A DNA stretch of 64,000 bases from Agrobacterium tumefaciens_K (GTDB taxonomy: Bacteria; Pseudomonadota; Alphaproteobacteria; Rhizobiales; Rhizobiaceae): NCBI RefSeq assembly GCF_031801495.1, contig NZ_JAOEGC010000002.1:2694084-2758083 (forward strand), written 5' to 3'. The translations under genes and the position numbers were made by a program. Under the pieces are notes generated by a model. The model had not been told where the DNA came from. It worked only from the letters and a program-made list of their open reading frames with translations, and ran no database searches. Shown here piece by piece: positions 52,913-61,261 of the stretch (the first letter of the stretch is position 1; every line of letters begins with the position of its first letter).

Positions 52913-54220
52913 ATGACCACTTTTTCTCCCCGGGAAATCGTCTCGGAACTGGACCGCTACATTATCGGTCAGCACGACGCCAAGCGTGCGGTGGCAATTG
53001 CATTGCGCAACCGCTGGCGTCGCCAGCAGCTCGATGAGAGCCTGCGCGATGAGGTTATGCCTAAGAATATCCTGATGATCGGGCCGACCGGTGTCGGCAA
53101 GACGGAAATCTCCCGTCGCCTTGCCAAGCTGGCCGGTGCGCCGTTCATCAAGGTCGAAGCCACCAAATTCACCGAAGTCGGCTATGTCGGTCGTGACGTT
53201 GAGCAGATTGTCCGCGATCTGGTCGAAATTGGCATCGGCCTCGTGCGTGAAAAGAAGCGCGCCGAAGTTCAGGCCAAGGCGCACGCAAGTGCCGAGGAGC
53301 GTGTACTCGACGCTCTGGTCGGCTCGACGGCTTCTCCGGCGACGCGCGAAAACTTCCGCAAGAAGCTTCGCGATGGAGAGCTTGACGACAAGGAAATCGA
53401 TATCGAGGTGGCGGATGCCGGCTCCGGGATGCCCGGTTTCGAAATTCCCGGCATGCCGGGCGCCAATATCGGCGTACTCAATCTGTCGGAAATGTTCGGC
53501 AAGGCCATGGGTGGACGCACGAAGAAGGTTCGCACGACCGTTTCCAAATCCTATGCCGATCTTATTCGCGACGAGTCCGACAAGTTGCTGGACAATGAAA
53601 TGATCCAGCGCGAGGCGGTCAAGTCCGTGGAAAACGATGGGATCGTGTTCCTCGACGAAATCGACAAGATCGCTGCCCGTGACGGCGGCATGGGGGCCGG
53701 CGTTTCGCGCGAAGGCGTCCAGCGTGACCTGCTTCCGCTTGTCGAAGGCACGACGGTTTCGACCAAGTACGGCCCGGTGAAAACCGATCACGTCCTCTTC
53801 ATTGCGTCCGGTGCCTTCCACGTCGCGAAACCTTCTGATCTTCTCCCGGAACTTCAGGGCCGTTTGCCGATCCGCGTCGAACTGAAGCCGCTGACGAAGG
53901 AAGATTTCCGCCGGATACTGACGGAAACCGAAGCGAGCCTGATCCGCCAGTACAAGGCGCTGATGGCGACGGAAGAACTCGATCTCGAATTTACCGATGA
54001 CGCGATCGATGCTTTGGCCGATGTCGCCGTCCACCTCAACTCGTCGGTTGAGAACATCGGTGCGCGTCGACTGCAAACGGTTATGGAACGTGTTCTGGAC
54101 GAGATTTCGTTCAATGCGCCTGATCGCGGTGGCTCGTCGGTGAAGATCGATCAGGAATATGTGCGCAAGCACGTCGGCGATCTGGCTGCCGACACTGACC
54201 TGTCGCGTTATATTCTCTGA
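52913..54220 (+). CDS. hslU: ATP-dependent protease ATPase subunit HslU
   Basis: 435 residues from the ATG at 52913 (GAGAGGAT upstream); a 46-codon longer frame overlapping hslV is rejected. Walker A MIGPTGVGKTEISRRLAKL, Walker B VFLDEIDKIA, the I-domain insertion (about 100-240) and sensor motifs are intact. It unfolds substrates for HslV. A strong terminator follows. Confidence 0.97.
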   Translation: MTTFSPREIVSELDRYIIGQHDAKRAVAIALRNRWRRQQLDESLRDEVMPKNILMIGPTGVGKTEISRRLAKLAGAPFIKVEATKFTEVGYVGRDVEQIVRDLVEIGIGLVREKKRAEVQAKAHASAEERVLDALVGSTASPATRENFRKKLRDGELDDKEIDIEVADAGSGMPGFEIPGMPGANIGVLNLSEMFGKAMGGRTKKVRTTVSKSYADLIRDESDKLLDNEMIQREAVKSVENDGIVFLDEIDKIAARDGGMGAGVSREGVQRDLLPLVEGTTVSTKYGPVKTDHVLFIASGAFHVAKPSDLLPELQGRLPIRVELKPLTKEDFRRILTETEASLIRQYKALMATEELDLEFTDDAIDALADVAVHLNSSVENIGARRLQTVMERVLDEISFNAPDRGGSSVKIDQEYVRKHVGDLAADTDLSRYIL

Positions 54221-54241
54221 ATATGGCCACGAAATCATAAG

Positions 54242-54275
54242 AAGAGTGCGGCCATATTTGCCGCACTCTTTTATT
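54242..54275 (+). terminator. hslU intrinsic terminator
   Basis: A perfect 11-bp stem AAGAGTGCGGC / GCCGCACTCTT with a 7-base loop, followed by TTTATTTT. Confidence 0.9.
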
Positions 54276-54414
54276 TTATCAGCCTTGTCTCGCCTTCGCC
54301 CCGCAATTTGTTTATGGGAGAGGTTCCGCGTTCCGATTGGAACCGCTTTATGGACGCGGCCGGTATTTCCGAACCTTGTTTTCGACACGCCGGCCTGAGA
54401 AAAGGCATTCGCTC

Positions 54415-55380
54415 GTGCGTAAAACTCTTCTGGCAGTTGCCGTTGCTCTGACCTTTACGACTGTTTCGTCTTCGTTTGCCGAAGCCGCGACAATTGTGCC
54501 GCCTGGAAACCGCAATTCGGAACAGCCGGGGGTACCTGGAGCATCCGCCCGCCGGACGAAAGCCTCCAATACGTCTTTCGAGCGCAAATACCAGAAGGTC
54601 ATCGAGCTTCTGTCCTCGGACAAGGCGCTGATCGGTAAAATCAAGACGACGGCCGGACGCTACGGTATCGATCCTATCCACATGATTGGCGCGATCGTCG
54701 GCGAGCACACCTATAACGTCGATGCCTATGATCGCCTGCAATCCTATTACGTCAAGGCGGCCTCCTATGCGGGCAACAGCTTCCGCTTCGGCTACAAGGA
54801 CGAGTCGGTCGTGCAGTTCCTGACACATCCTCAATTTTCCAGGTGTCAGTCGAAAAAGGATTCCTACACCCTCTGGAGCTGCCGTGAAGATGTCTGGGAA
54901 GACAGCTTCCGTGGCAAGACCGTGGATGGTGTTTCTTATCCTGACAACCGTTTCAGCGCCGTGTTCTTTCAGCCCTTCTATGCCGGACAGACCTTCGGCC
55001 TTGGTCAGATCAACCCGCTGACGGCGCTCATGCTGACGGACATTGTGTCGAAGACATCCGGGTATGAAAAGCTGGACGAGAACGACGCCGCCGCCGTTTA
55101 CACCGCGATCATGGATCCTGATCGTTCGCTGGCCTTCATGGCCGCTTCGATCCGCAAATCGATTGATGATTACAAGTCCATCGCCGATATGGACATCTCG
55201 AAGAACGCTGGACTTACCTCGACGCTTTATAATGTCGGTGGCTCACAGCAGCGCGCCGCCGCGCTCGCTCAGAAAAACCGCCAACGTGCGGCAGGTGGTG
55301 AGCAGCCGCTTTGGCCGGAAGAAAACTATTACGGCTGGCTGGTGAACGATCGCATCAACGATCTGCAGGCTCTCTTGTAA
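54415..55380 (+). CDS. DUF1402 secreted protein with lytic-transglycosylase-like motifs
   Basis: 321 residues from a GTG giving a clean signal peptide (MRKTLLAVAVALTFTTVSSSFAEAA, cleaved after AEA); the frame is open 78 bp further up but without signal character. A GAIVGEHTYN segment with Glu97 and a later FGLGQINPLTAL (about 194-205) resemble the catalytic Glu and GLMQI motifs of SLT-type lytic transglycosylases. Two cysteines (about 144 and 156) could pair. Role unproven; a periplasmic wall enzyme is inferred. glcB follows 122 bp later. Confidence 0.75.
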   Translation: MRKTLLAVAVALTFTTVSSSFAEAATIVPPGNRNSEQPGVPGASARRTKASNTSFERKYQKVIELLSSDKALIGKIKTTAGRYGIDPIHMIGAIVGEHTYNVDAYDRLQSYYVKAASYAGNSFRFGYKDESVVQFLTHPQFSRCQSKKDSYTLWSCREDVWEDSFRGKTVDGVSYPDNRFSAVFFQPFYAGQTFGLGQINPLTALMLTDIVSKTSGYEKLDENDAAAVYTAIMDPDRSLAFMAASIRKSIDDYKSIADMDISKNAGLTSTLYNVGGSQQRAAALAQKNRQRAAGGEQPLWPEENYYGWLVNDRINDLQALL

Positions 55381-55401
55381 GAATAGGAGATTATCGTTCC
55401 C

Positions 55402-55424
55402 ATTATTTCCAATATGGAAATAAT
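55402..55424. promoter_or_regulatory. 23-bp palindrome upstream of glcB
   Basis: Perfect 9-bp arms ATTATTTCC and GGAAATAAT around AATAT, 78 bp before the glcB start. It lacks a T-tract and GC stem, so an operator is likelier than a terminator. The binding protein is unknown. Confidence 0.5.
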
Positions 55425-55502
55425 ATTTGGTCGCTTCCTGTGGTTGACTGTGCCCTCTCTCAATGTCCAATCTGGGACGCCATTGAACACGAGGAGGCGC
55501 AT

Positions 55503-57671
55503 GTGAGCCGCACGGATAAATTCGGTCTTTCCATCGATAACAGGCTCTATGCTTTTCTCGTGGATGAGGTTCTGCCCGGCACGGGCATTGAAAGCGAAGC
55601 CTTTTTCGAGGGCTTTTCCGCAATCGTGCACGATCTCTCGCCGAAGAACCGGGCGCTTCTCTCAAAACGTGACGACCTGCAGGAGAAGCTCGACGAATGG
55701 TATCGCCAGAACGGTGCGCCGGTCGATTTCGATGCCTATGAAAACTTCCTGAAAGAAATAGGTTACCTGCTGCCGGAAGGCCCGGATTTCAGGGTGTCTA
55801 CGGATAATGTCGACGCGGCGATTGCTGTTGTTGCCGGTCCGCAGCTTGTCGTTCCGGTCATGAATGCGCGTTATGCGTTGAATGCGGCCAATGCCCGCTG
55901 GGGTTCGCTTTATGACGCGCTTTACGGCACCGACGCGATTTCGGAAGACGACGGTGCGACAAAGGGGAGGGGATATAATCCAGCACGCGGGGCAAAGGTC
56001 ATCGCGTGGGCGCGTAACTTCCTTGACGAATCTGCGCCGCTGGAAGCTGCAAGCTGGGCGGATGTCACGGGCTTCAGGATTGTCGATGGCGCTCTGCTGT
56101 TGACGGTTGGAGACAAGACGACAGGCCTGAAGGATATCTCCCAGTTTGCTGGCTTTGGCGGCGACATTGCCGCACCGTCATCGATCCTCCTAGGCAAGAA
56201 TGGCCTGCATACTGAAATCGTCATCGACACATCGACCGAAATCGGTAAGTCCGACACCGCGGGTATTTCGGATGTCATCCTCGAATCGGCCCTGACCACG
56301 ATCATGGACTGCGAGGACTCGGTGGCCGCCGTCGATGCCGAAGACAAGGTACTGGTCTACAGCAACTGGCTCGGCCTGATGCGTGGCGATCTGACGGAAG
56401 AAGTTTCGAAGGGCGGTAAGACGTTTATTCGCAAATTGAACCCGGATCGTTATTACACTGCGCCTGACGGCTCGGCGCTGACGTTGCATGGCCGGTCGCT
56501 GATGCTGGTCCGCAATGTCGGACACCTGATGACCAATCCGGCCATTCTGGACAAGGAAGGGCGGGAAGTTCCCGAAGGCATCATGGATGCCGTAGTGACG
56601 GGCCTGATCGCACTTTACGACGTTGGCCCATCCGGCCGTCGCCAGAATTCGCGTGCCGGTTCGATGTATGTCGTCAAGCCGAAAATGCATGGCCCCGAGG
56701 AAGTGGCCTTTGCCAATGAGATTTTCACTCGCGTTGAAAAACTTGTGGGCATGACGCCAAACACCATGAAGATGGGCATCATGGACGAGGAACGCCGCAC
56801 GACGGTCAACCTCAAGGAATGTATCCGTGCGGCGAAAGATCGGGTGGTGTTCATCAACACCGGCTTCCTCGACCGCACCGGCGACGAGATGCATACTTCC
56901 ATGGAAGCGGGTCCGATGATCCGCAAGGGCGACATGAAGCAGGCAGCGTGGATCGCGGCTTACGAAAACTGGAACGTCGATATCGGTCTGGAATGCGGCC
57001 TTGCTGGACATGCGCAAATCGGCAAGGGTATGTGGGCAATGCCGGACCTGATGGCGGCGATGCTGGAGCAGAAGATCGCTCATCCCAAGGCAGGCGCCAA
57101 CACCGCCTGGGTGCCGTCGCCCACCGCTGCGACGCTGCATGCCACGCATTATCACAAGGTCGATGTCACAGCTGTTCAAGAGAGCCTGAAAAGCCGTGGG
57201 CGTGCAAAGCTCGCCGACATCCTCTCCGTGCCTGTCGCCACGCGCCCGAACTGGACGCCGGAAGAGATCCAACGCGAACTGGATAACAATGCGCAGGGCA
57301 TTCTCGGTTATGTCGTTCGCTGGGTCGATCAGGGCGTGGGTTGCTCAAAGGTGCCGGACATTAACAATGTCGGCCTGATGGAAGACCGCGCCACCCTGCG
57401 CATCTCCGCGCAGCACATGGCAAACTGGCTTCGCCATGGCGTCGTGACGGAAGAGCAGATTGTCGACACCATGAAGCGCATGGCCGTGGTGGTGGATGGG
57501 CAGAATGCAGACGATCCGCTCTATATGCCGATGGCCCCCGATTTCGATGGCTCCATCGCGTTTCAGGCAGCGGTCGAGCTTGTACTGAAGGGCAGAGAGC
57601 AGCCGAACGGATACACCGAGCCGGTTCTGCATCGCCGCCGTCTGGAGCTGAAGGCCAGACAGGCTGTCTGA
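55503..57671 (+). CDS. glcB: Malate synthase G
   Basis: 722 residues from a GTG with GAGGAGG upstream (MSRTDKFGLSIDNRLYAFLVDEVLPGTG); upstream in-frame codons are rejected. Catalytic features DCEDSVAAVDAEDKVLVYSNWLGLM, KMGIMDEERRTTVNLKECI and FINTGFLDRTGDEMHTSMEAGPM are present. It condenses glyoxylate and acetyl-CoA to malate in the glyoxylate bypass. No isocitrate lyase lies in the window. Terminator downstream. Confidence 0.97.
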   Translation: MSRTDKFGLSIDNRLYAFLVDEVLPGTGIESEAFFEGFSAIVHDLSPKNRALLSKRDDLQEKLDEWYRQNGAPVDFDAYENFLKEIGYLLPEGPDFRVSTDNVDAAIAVVAGPQLVVPVMNARYALNAANARWGSLYDALYGTDAISEDDGATKGRGYNPARGAKVIAWARNFLDESAPLEAASWADVTGFRIVDGALLLTVGDKTTGLKDISQFAGFGGDIAAPSSILLGKNGLHTEIVIDTSTEIGKSDTAGISDVILESALTTIMDCEDSVAAVDAEDKVLVYSNWLGLMRGDLTEEVSKGGKTFIRKLNPDRYYTAPDGSALTLHGRSLMLVRNVGHLMTNPAILDKEGREVPEGIMDAVVTGLIALYDVGPSGRRQNSRAGSMYVVKPKMHGPEEVAFANEIFTRVEKLVGMTPNTMKMGIMDEERRTTVNLKECIRAAKDRVVFINTGFLDRTGDEMHTSMEAGPMIRKGDMKQAAWIAAYENWNVDIGLECGLAGHAQIGKGMWAMPDLMAAMLEQKIAHPKAGANTAWVPSPTAATLHATHYHKVDVTAVQESLKSRGRAKLADILSVPVATRPNWTPEEIQRELDNNAQGILGYVVRWVDQGVGCSKVPDINNVGLMEDRATLRISAQHMANWLRHGVVTEEQIVDTMKRMAVVVDGQNADDPLYMPMAPDFDGSIAFQAAVELVLKGREQPNGYTEPVLHRRRLELKARQAV

Positions 57672-57730
57672 TTGGCAGCGCAGGAAAGGCGGCGGGTTCT
57701 CCCGCCGTACACTTGCCAAGCAGCCAAATA

Positions 57731-57766
57731 AAAAAAGCCGCCGGGAATGTTCCAGGCGGCTTTTCT
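57731..57766. terminator. Bidirectional terminator between glcB and the L,D-transpeptidase gene
   Basis: AAAAGCCGCC (57733-57742) pairs with GGCGGCTTTT (57755-57764) around a 12-base loop. A-run and T-run flank the stem, serving both convergent genes. Confidence 0.85.
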
Positions 57767-57790
57767 GTATTGCGTGGTTGCGATCCGCTA

Positions 57791-58486
57791 TTACTGGATC
57801 ACGATGACCTTCGTGTTGCGGCCCGGGCGGACGCGGCTGTAAAGGTCGATGACATCCTGGTTGATCATGCGGATGCAGCCCGACGAAGCGGCGGTGCCGA
57901 TGGATGCCCACTCCGGCGACCCATGGATGCGGAACAGCGTGTCCTGACCCTTTTCATTGAAAAGGTACATTGCGCGTGCGCCAAGCGGATTGGTCAGGCC
58001 CGGGCCCATGCCGGCTTCGACGTACTTCGCAACTTCCGGCTTGCGGTCTGCCATTTCCTTCGGCGGATGCCACATCGGCCACTCCTGTTTCCAGGCGACA
58101 TAGGCTTCACCGGCCCATGCAAAGCCCGCCTTGCCGACACCGATGCCGTAACGAACGGCGCGATTGCCAGGCATGACGTAATAGAGGAAGCGTTCGCGCG
58201 TGTTGACGATGACCGTGCCGGGCTTCTCGGGCGTCTGGAATTCCACGATCTGGCGGCGGAACTTTTCATTGACGCGATTGATCGGGATCGCAGGCAACGC
58301 ATAGCCGGCATCGGTAACCGGTCCATAGACGTCGTTGAAGATCTGAACCGTTTCAACCTTTGCCGGAGCGACAGCAGGAGCGGCTGCGACAGGCTTGTCG
58401 GACGATTGGGAAGTGGTCTCGGCGCAGCCGGCAAGAGCCAGTACTGCCGTCAGACCAAGTGCGGTCAATGATGTACGGATGCGCAT
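57791..58486 (-). CDS. L,D-transpeptidase (YkuD) lipoprotein
   Basis: 231 residues. The lipoprotein signal ends in the lipobox LAGC (Cys21), followed by an Ala/Pro linker and a YkuD domain with catalytic His188 (IHGSPEW) and Cys204 (SSGCIRM). Such enzymes make 3-3 peptide cross-links or attach outer-membrane anchors to peptidoglycan; Agrobacterium has many and relies on L,D-crosslinks for polar growth. Specific role unknown. The 287 bp upstream to mmcB contain no gene that I can support. Confidence 0.9.
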   Translation of the reverse strand: MRIRTSLTALGLTAVLALAGCAETTSQSSDKPVAAAPAVAPAKVETVQIFNDVYGPVTDAGYALPAIPINRVNEKFRRQIVEFQTPEKPGTVIVNTRERFLYYVMPGNRAVRYGIGVGKAGFAWAGEAYVAWKQEWPMWHPPKEMADRKPEVAKYVEAGMGPGLTNPLGARAMYLFNEKGQDTLFRIHGSPEWASIGTAASSGCIRMINQDVIDLYSRVRPGRNTKVIVIQ

Positions 58487-58773
58487 TTCGTTCTCGCGGA
58501 AAAATCGCCAAATTGTGCGAAAGAGTAGGCTGAATTAGATCATGCCGTTATTTTCCATTAAGCTGCGCTTGGCAAGCCGAAGTGCCGTGGCAACGCGGGC
58601 GCACATGTAAATTTGCCGGTTCATTGCCTTTTTGCAACAATAGGGCGCCGAGCGTCCTTCTAGATGCCCAAAGGAGGCTCTATATCTCCTGAAACCGAGC
58701 ATCGCGCCTTACAGAAATTGGTTTATATTTTTACCATCGATGCCCAGCCCACATATCATCGAATGCGTTACCC

Positions 58774-59259
58774 ATGACTATTCTTTCCGTAACCAGCAAC
58801 AATCCGCTAATCGATGGCCGCCAGTCGGAAAAGGCCATGTTGGTCAGGCGCGGCGTGCAGAGAATGCTGCATGAGATGCGCCACGCCGTTCTGCCGGAAT
58901 TGCCTTTGGCCAGTGGACGGCGGGCCGATCTCATCAGCCTTTCTGTCAAGGGCGAGATATGGATCATCGAGATAAAGTCTTCGATCGAGGATTTCCGGGT
59001 TGACCGCAAATGGCCGGACTACAGGCGGCATTGCGATCGCCTGTTCTTTGCGACGCATGCCGATGTCCCGCTCGATATTTTTCCCGAAGACTGTGGGCTC
59101 ATCCTCTCGGATGGATATGGAGCCCATATGCTGCGCGAGGCGCCTGAACACAAGCTGCCGCCCGCCACACGAAAATCCCTGATGCTGGATTTTTCGAGAA
59201 CTGCAGCCACTCGCCTGATGCTGGCGGAATGGACCACGGGCCGCAGCTTCGAGGAATGA
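58774..59259 (+). CDS. mmcB: MmcB-family DNA repair protein (PD-(D/E)XK-like)
   Basis: 161 residues. A nuclease-like core is visible: ADLISL (Asp52) and IWIIEIKSS (Glu66, Lys68), the PD-(D/E)XK pattern, followed by DYRRHCDRLFFATH. Caulobacter MmcB is linked to mitomycin-damage tolerance. No LexA-type GTTC/GAAC box was found upstream. It converges on actR with a 6-bp gap. Confidence 0.85.
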   Translation: MTILSVTSNNPLIDGRQSEKAMLVRRGVQRMLHEMRHAVLPELPLASGRRADLISLSVKGEIWIIEIKSSIEDFRVDRKWPDYRRHCDRLFFATHADVPLDIFPEDCGLILSDGYGAHMLREAPEHKLPPATRKSLMLDFSRTAATRLMLAEWTTGRSFEE

Positions 59260-59265
59260 CTACCC

Positions 59266-59856
59266 TTATTTCGGTGCGCGTTTCGCCAAGATGCGTTGCA
59301 GGGTTCTGCGATGCATGTTGAGCCGGCGCGCCGTTTCCGAGACGTTCCGTTCGCACATCTCGTAGACCCGCTGGATATGCTCCCAGCGTACCCGGTCAGC
59401 GGACATCGGGTTTTCCGGAACCTCTGTCTTTTCGCCCTTACGCTGCGTCAGTGCATTGAACACGTCGTCGGCATCCGCAGGTTTGGCGAGATAATCGAGG
59501 GCGCCGAGTTTCACAGCGGTGACGGCGGTGGCGATGTTGCCGTAGCCTGTAAGCACGACGATCTGCGTATCATTCCTGCTTTGCCGTATGGCTTCGATCA
59601 CTTCCAGCCCGTTGCCGTCTCCAAGACGAAGATCCACGACCGCGTATTTCGGAGGTGTAGCCTTTGATTTGGCGATGCCTTCGCTGACCGACTCGGCGGT
59701 GTCAACGTTAAAGCCACGCGTCTCCATCGCCCGGGCAAGCCGGCGAAGGAACGGGCCGTCGTCATCGACGATCAGCAGCGACTTGTCTGCGCCGATCGGA
59801 TCGATGTCTTCGGTGATCGCCTTGTCGTTGGTAGGAAGTTGATCGTTTGTGTTCAT
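59266..59856 (-). CDS. actR: Response regulator ActR (RegA/PrrA family)
   Basis: 196 residues. The receiver acidic pocket is DDD at 31-33 and the phosphoacceptor is Asp75 (VVDLRLGDGNG); the Fis-type HTH is at the C-terminus (ERNVSETARRLNMHRRTLQRILAKR), the conserved RegA/ActR recognition helix. It controls redox, carbon and nitrogen fixation and acid tolerance genes in rhizobia. It follows actS by 72 bp. Confidence 0.95.
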   Translation of the reverse strand: MNTNDQLPTNDKAITEDIDPIGADKSLLIVDDDGPFLRRLARAMETRGFNVDTAESVSEGIAKSKATPPKYAVVDLRLGDGNGLEVIEAIRQSRNDTQIVVLTGYGNIATAVTAVKLGALDYLAKPADADDVFNALTQRKGEKTEVPENPMSADRVRWEHIQRVYEMCERNVSETARRLNMHRRTLQRILAKRAPK

Positions 59857-59928
59857 GTTTCCGGCCTTCCGGCAACTTTCTGGTCGTGTTGTGTTCTTAT
59901 CGCTGCTTCAAATCGGATGGTAAAGCGA

Positions 59929-61257
59929 TCAATGGCTTTTATCGTCCATTAGGGCGCGAGGCCATACGATTGTGATGCGCGCACCACTTTCCGCCACGCC
60001 CCTGTTTTCGAAGGTGACGCTGGCGCCTGAACGCTCCAGCAGCGTTTTCGCGATAAAAAGGCCGAGACCCAACCCGCCCGCGCGAGCGTCGTTATGTCGT
60101 TCCGTCATGTAGGGTTCGCCGATACGGGCGAGAATATCATGGGCGTAACCTGGACCGTCGTCTTCAATGATGACGCTGACGGTCTGAGAATCATAGGCCG
60201 CCGTCACGGTGACTTTTGCGCGCGCGTAGTCCACGCCGTTTTCGATCAGGTTGCCAAGCCCGTAGATGATGCCGGCATTTCGGTTGCCGACAGGTTCATC
60301 GACGCGATTGTTTTTTTCAACCAGTTCCAGGTTGATGCCGAATTCCCGATAAGGCGCCATGACCTCTTCGATCAGCGAGGAAAGCGGCAGCCGGCGCATA
60401 TGTTCCTCGCCGTCCGCAGAGAGCGACGTAAGGCGCCGCAAAATATCCCGGCATCTCTCGCTCTGGCTGCGTAGCAGGGCGATATCTTCGCCAAGTCGTT
60501 CGTCGTTCCCGAGTTCTCGCTCCATCTCCTTTGCAACAACGCTGATCGTTGCAAGCGGTGTGCCGAGCTCGTGAGCCGCTGCTGCGGCGAGGCCATCGAG
60601 CTGGGAGAGGTGCTTTTCGCGCTCCAGCACCAGCTCGGTTGCGGCAAGCGCGTCGGCAAGCTGGTTGGCCTCGTGCGAGACACGGTACGCGTAAAAAGCC
60701 GCAAAGCAGGTCGTGGCAATGATGGCGAACCATGTACCCACGTGCAGCAGAAGCTGTATCGGCAGAGTTTCTCCCGGATACCACGGAACCGGGAAGGGCG
60801 AAAATGCGATGGCTGTCGAGCATATCACCGCGAAGGCGAGCAGGATAAGCGAGTGCCGGAGCGGCTGCGAGGCAAATGCGATGATGACCTGCACGCAGAT
60901 CAAAGGAGCGAAGGGGTTGGAAAGACCGCCGGTAATGTAGATCAGCGCTGTTAGCTGCAGCAGGTCGAAGGCAAGCAGCAGCGTCGCTTCCCATGGTTCC
61001 AGACGATAGGTGGGAGGAAAGCGCGCCGTCAGGAAAAGGTTCGCCAATACCAGTGCCGCGATCAGCAGGGAGCAGGCGAGTAACGGCAAGGGAAAATGTA
61101 ATCCGAGTGCGACGAAGAGGATTGTCGCGCTTTGTCCCGCGACCGCCAGCCAGCGCAGCCAGACAATGGTTTGCAGCCTGATCCGACGGTTGGCACGGCC
61201 AAGCCGCGTGGTTTCTATCGCCTGGGCCGCCGTCTTGGCTTCTTTCACCGGTTTCAT
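59929..61257 (-). CDS. actS: Redox sensor histidine kinase ActS (RegB/PrrB family)
   Basis: 442 residues from the ATG at 61257. A longer frame to 61362 overlaps hrpB and is rejected. Six membrane helices include the quinone-site motif GGLSNPFAPLI at 110-120. The H-box is AAAAHELGTPLATI (His229), then the HATPase (IEDDGPGYAHDILARIGEPY, GGLGLGLFIAKTLLERSGA). It signals to ActR. It starts 4 bp after hrpB. Confidence 0.95.
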   Translation of the reverse strand: MKPVKEAKTAAQAIETTRLGRANRRIRLQTIVWLRWLAVAGQSATILFVALGLHFPLPLLACSLLIAALVLANLFLTARFPPTYRLEPWEATLLLAFDLLQLTALIYITGGLSNPFAPLICVQVIIAFASQPLRHSLILLAFAVICSTAIAFSPFPVPWYPGETLPIQLLLHVGTWFAIIATTCFAAFYAYRVSHEANQLADALAATELVLEREKHLSQLDGLAAAAAHELGTPLATISVVAKEMERELGNDERLGEDIALLRSQSERCRDILRRLTSLSADGEEHMRRLPLSSLIEEVMAPYREFGINLELVEKNNRVDEPVGNRNAGIIYGLGNLIENGVDYARAKVTVTAAYDSQTVSVIIEDDGPGYAHDILARIGEPYMTERHNDARAGGLGLGLFIAKTLLERSGASVTFENRGVAESGARITIVWPRALMDDKSH

Positions 61258-61261
61258 TTGC

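Noticed and set aside
52835..54388. 517-codon open frame antisense to hslU
   Set aside because: Shadow of hslU, whose catalytic motifs are intact.
58487..58773. LexA box or small gene upstream of mmcB
   Set aside because: No GTTC-N7-GTTC or GAAC-N7-GAAC was seen and no frame with a ribosome binding site is convincing.
9786..60744. Other CACGTG hexamers (9786, 19048, 26075, 60739) as parS sites
   Set aside because: Flanks do not match the TTTCAC/GTGAAA arms; each differs from the consensus at several positions.
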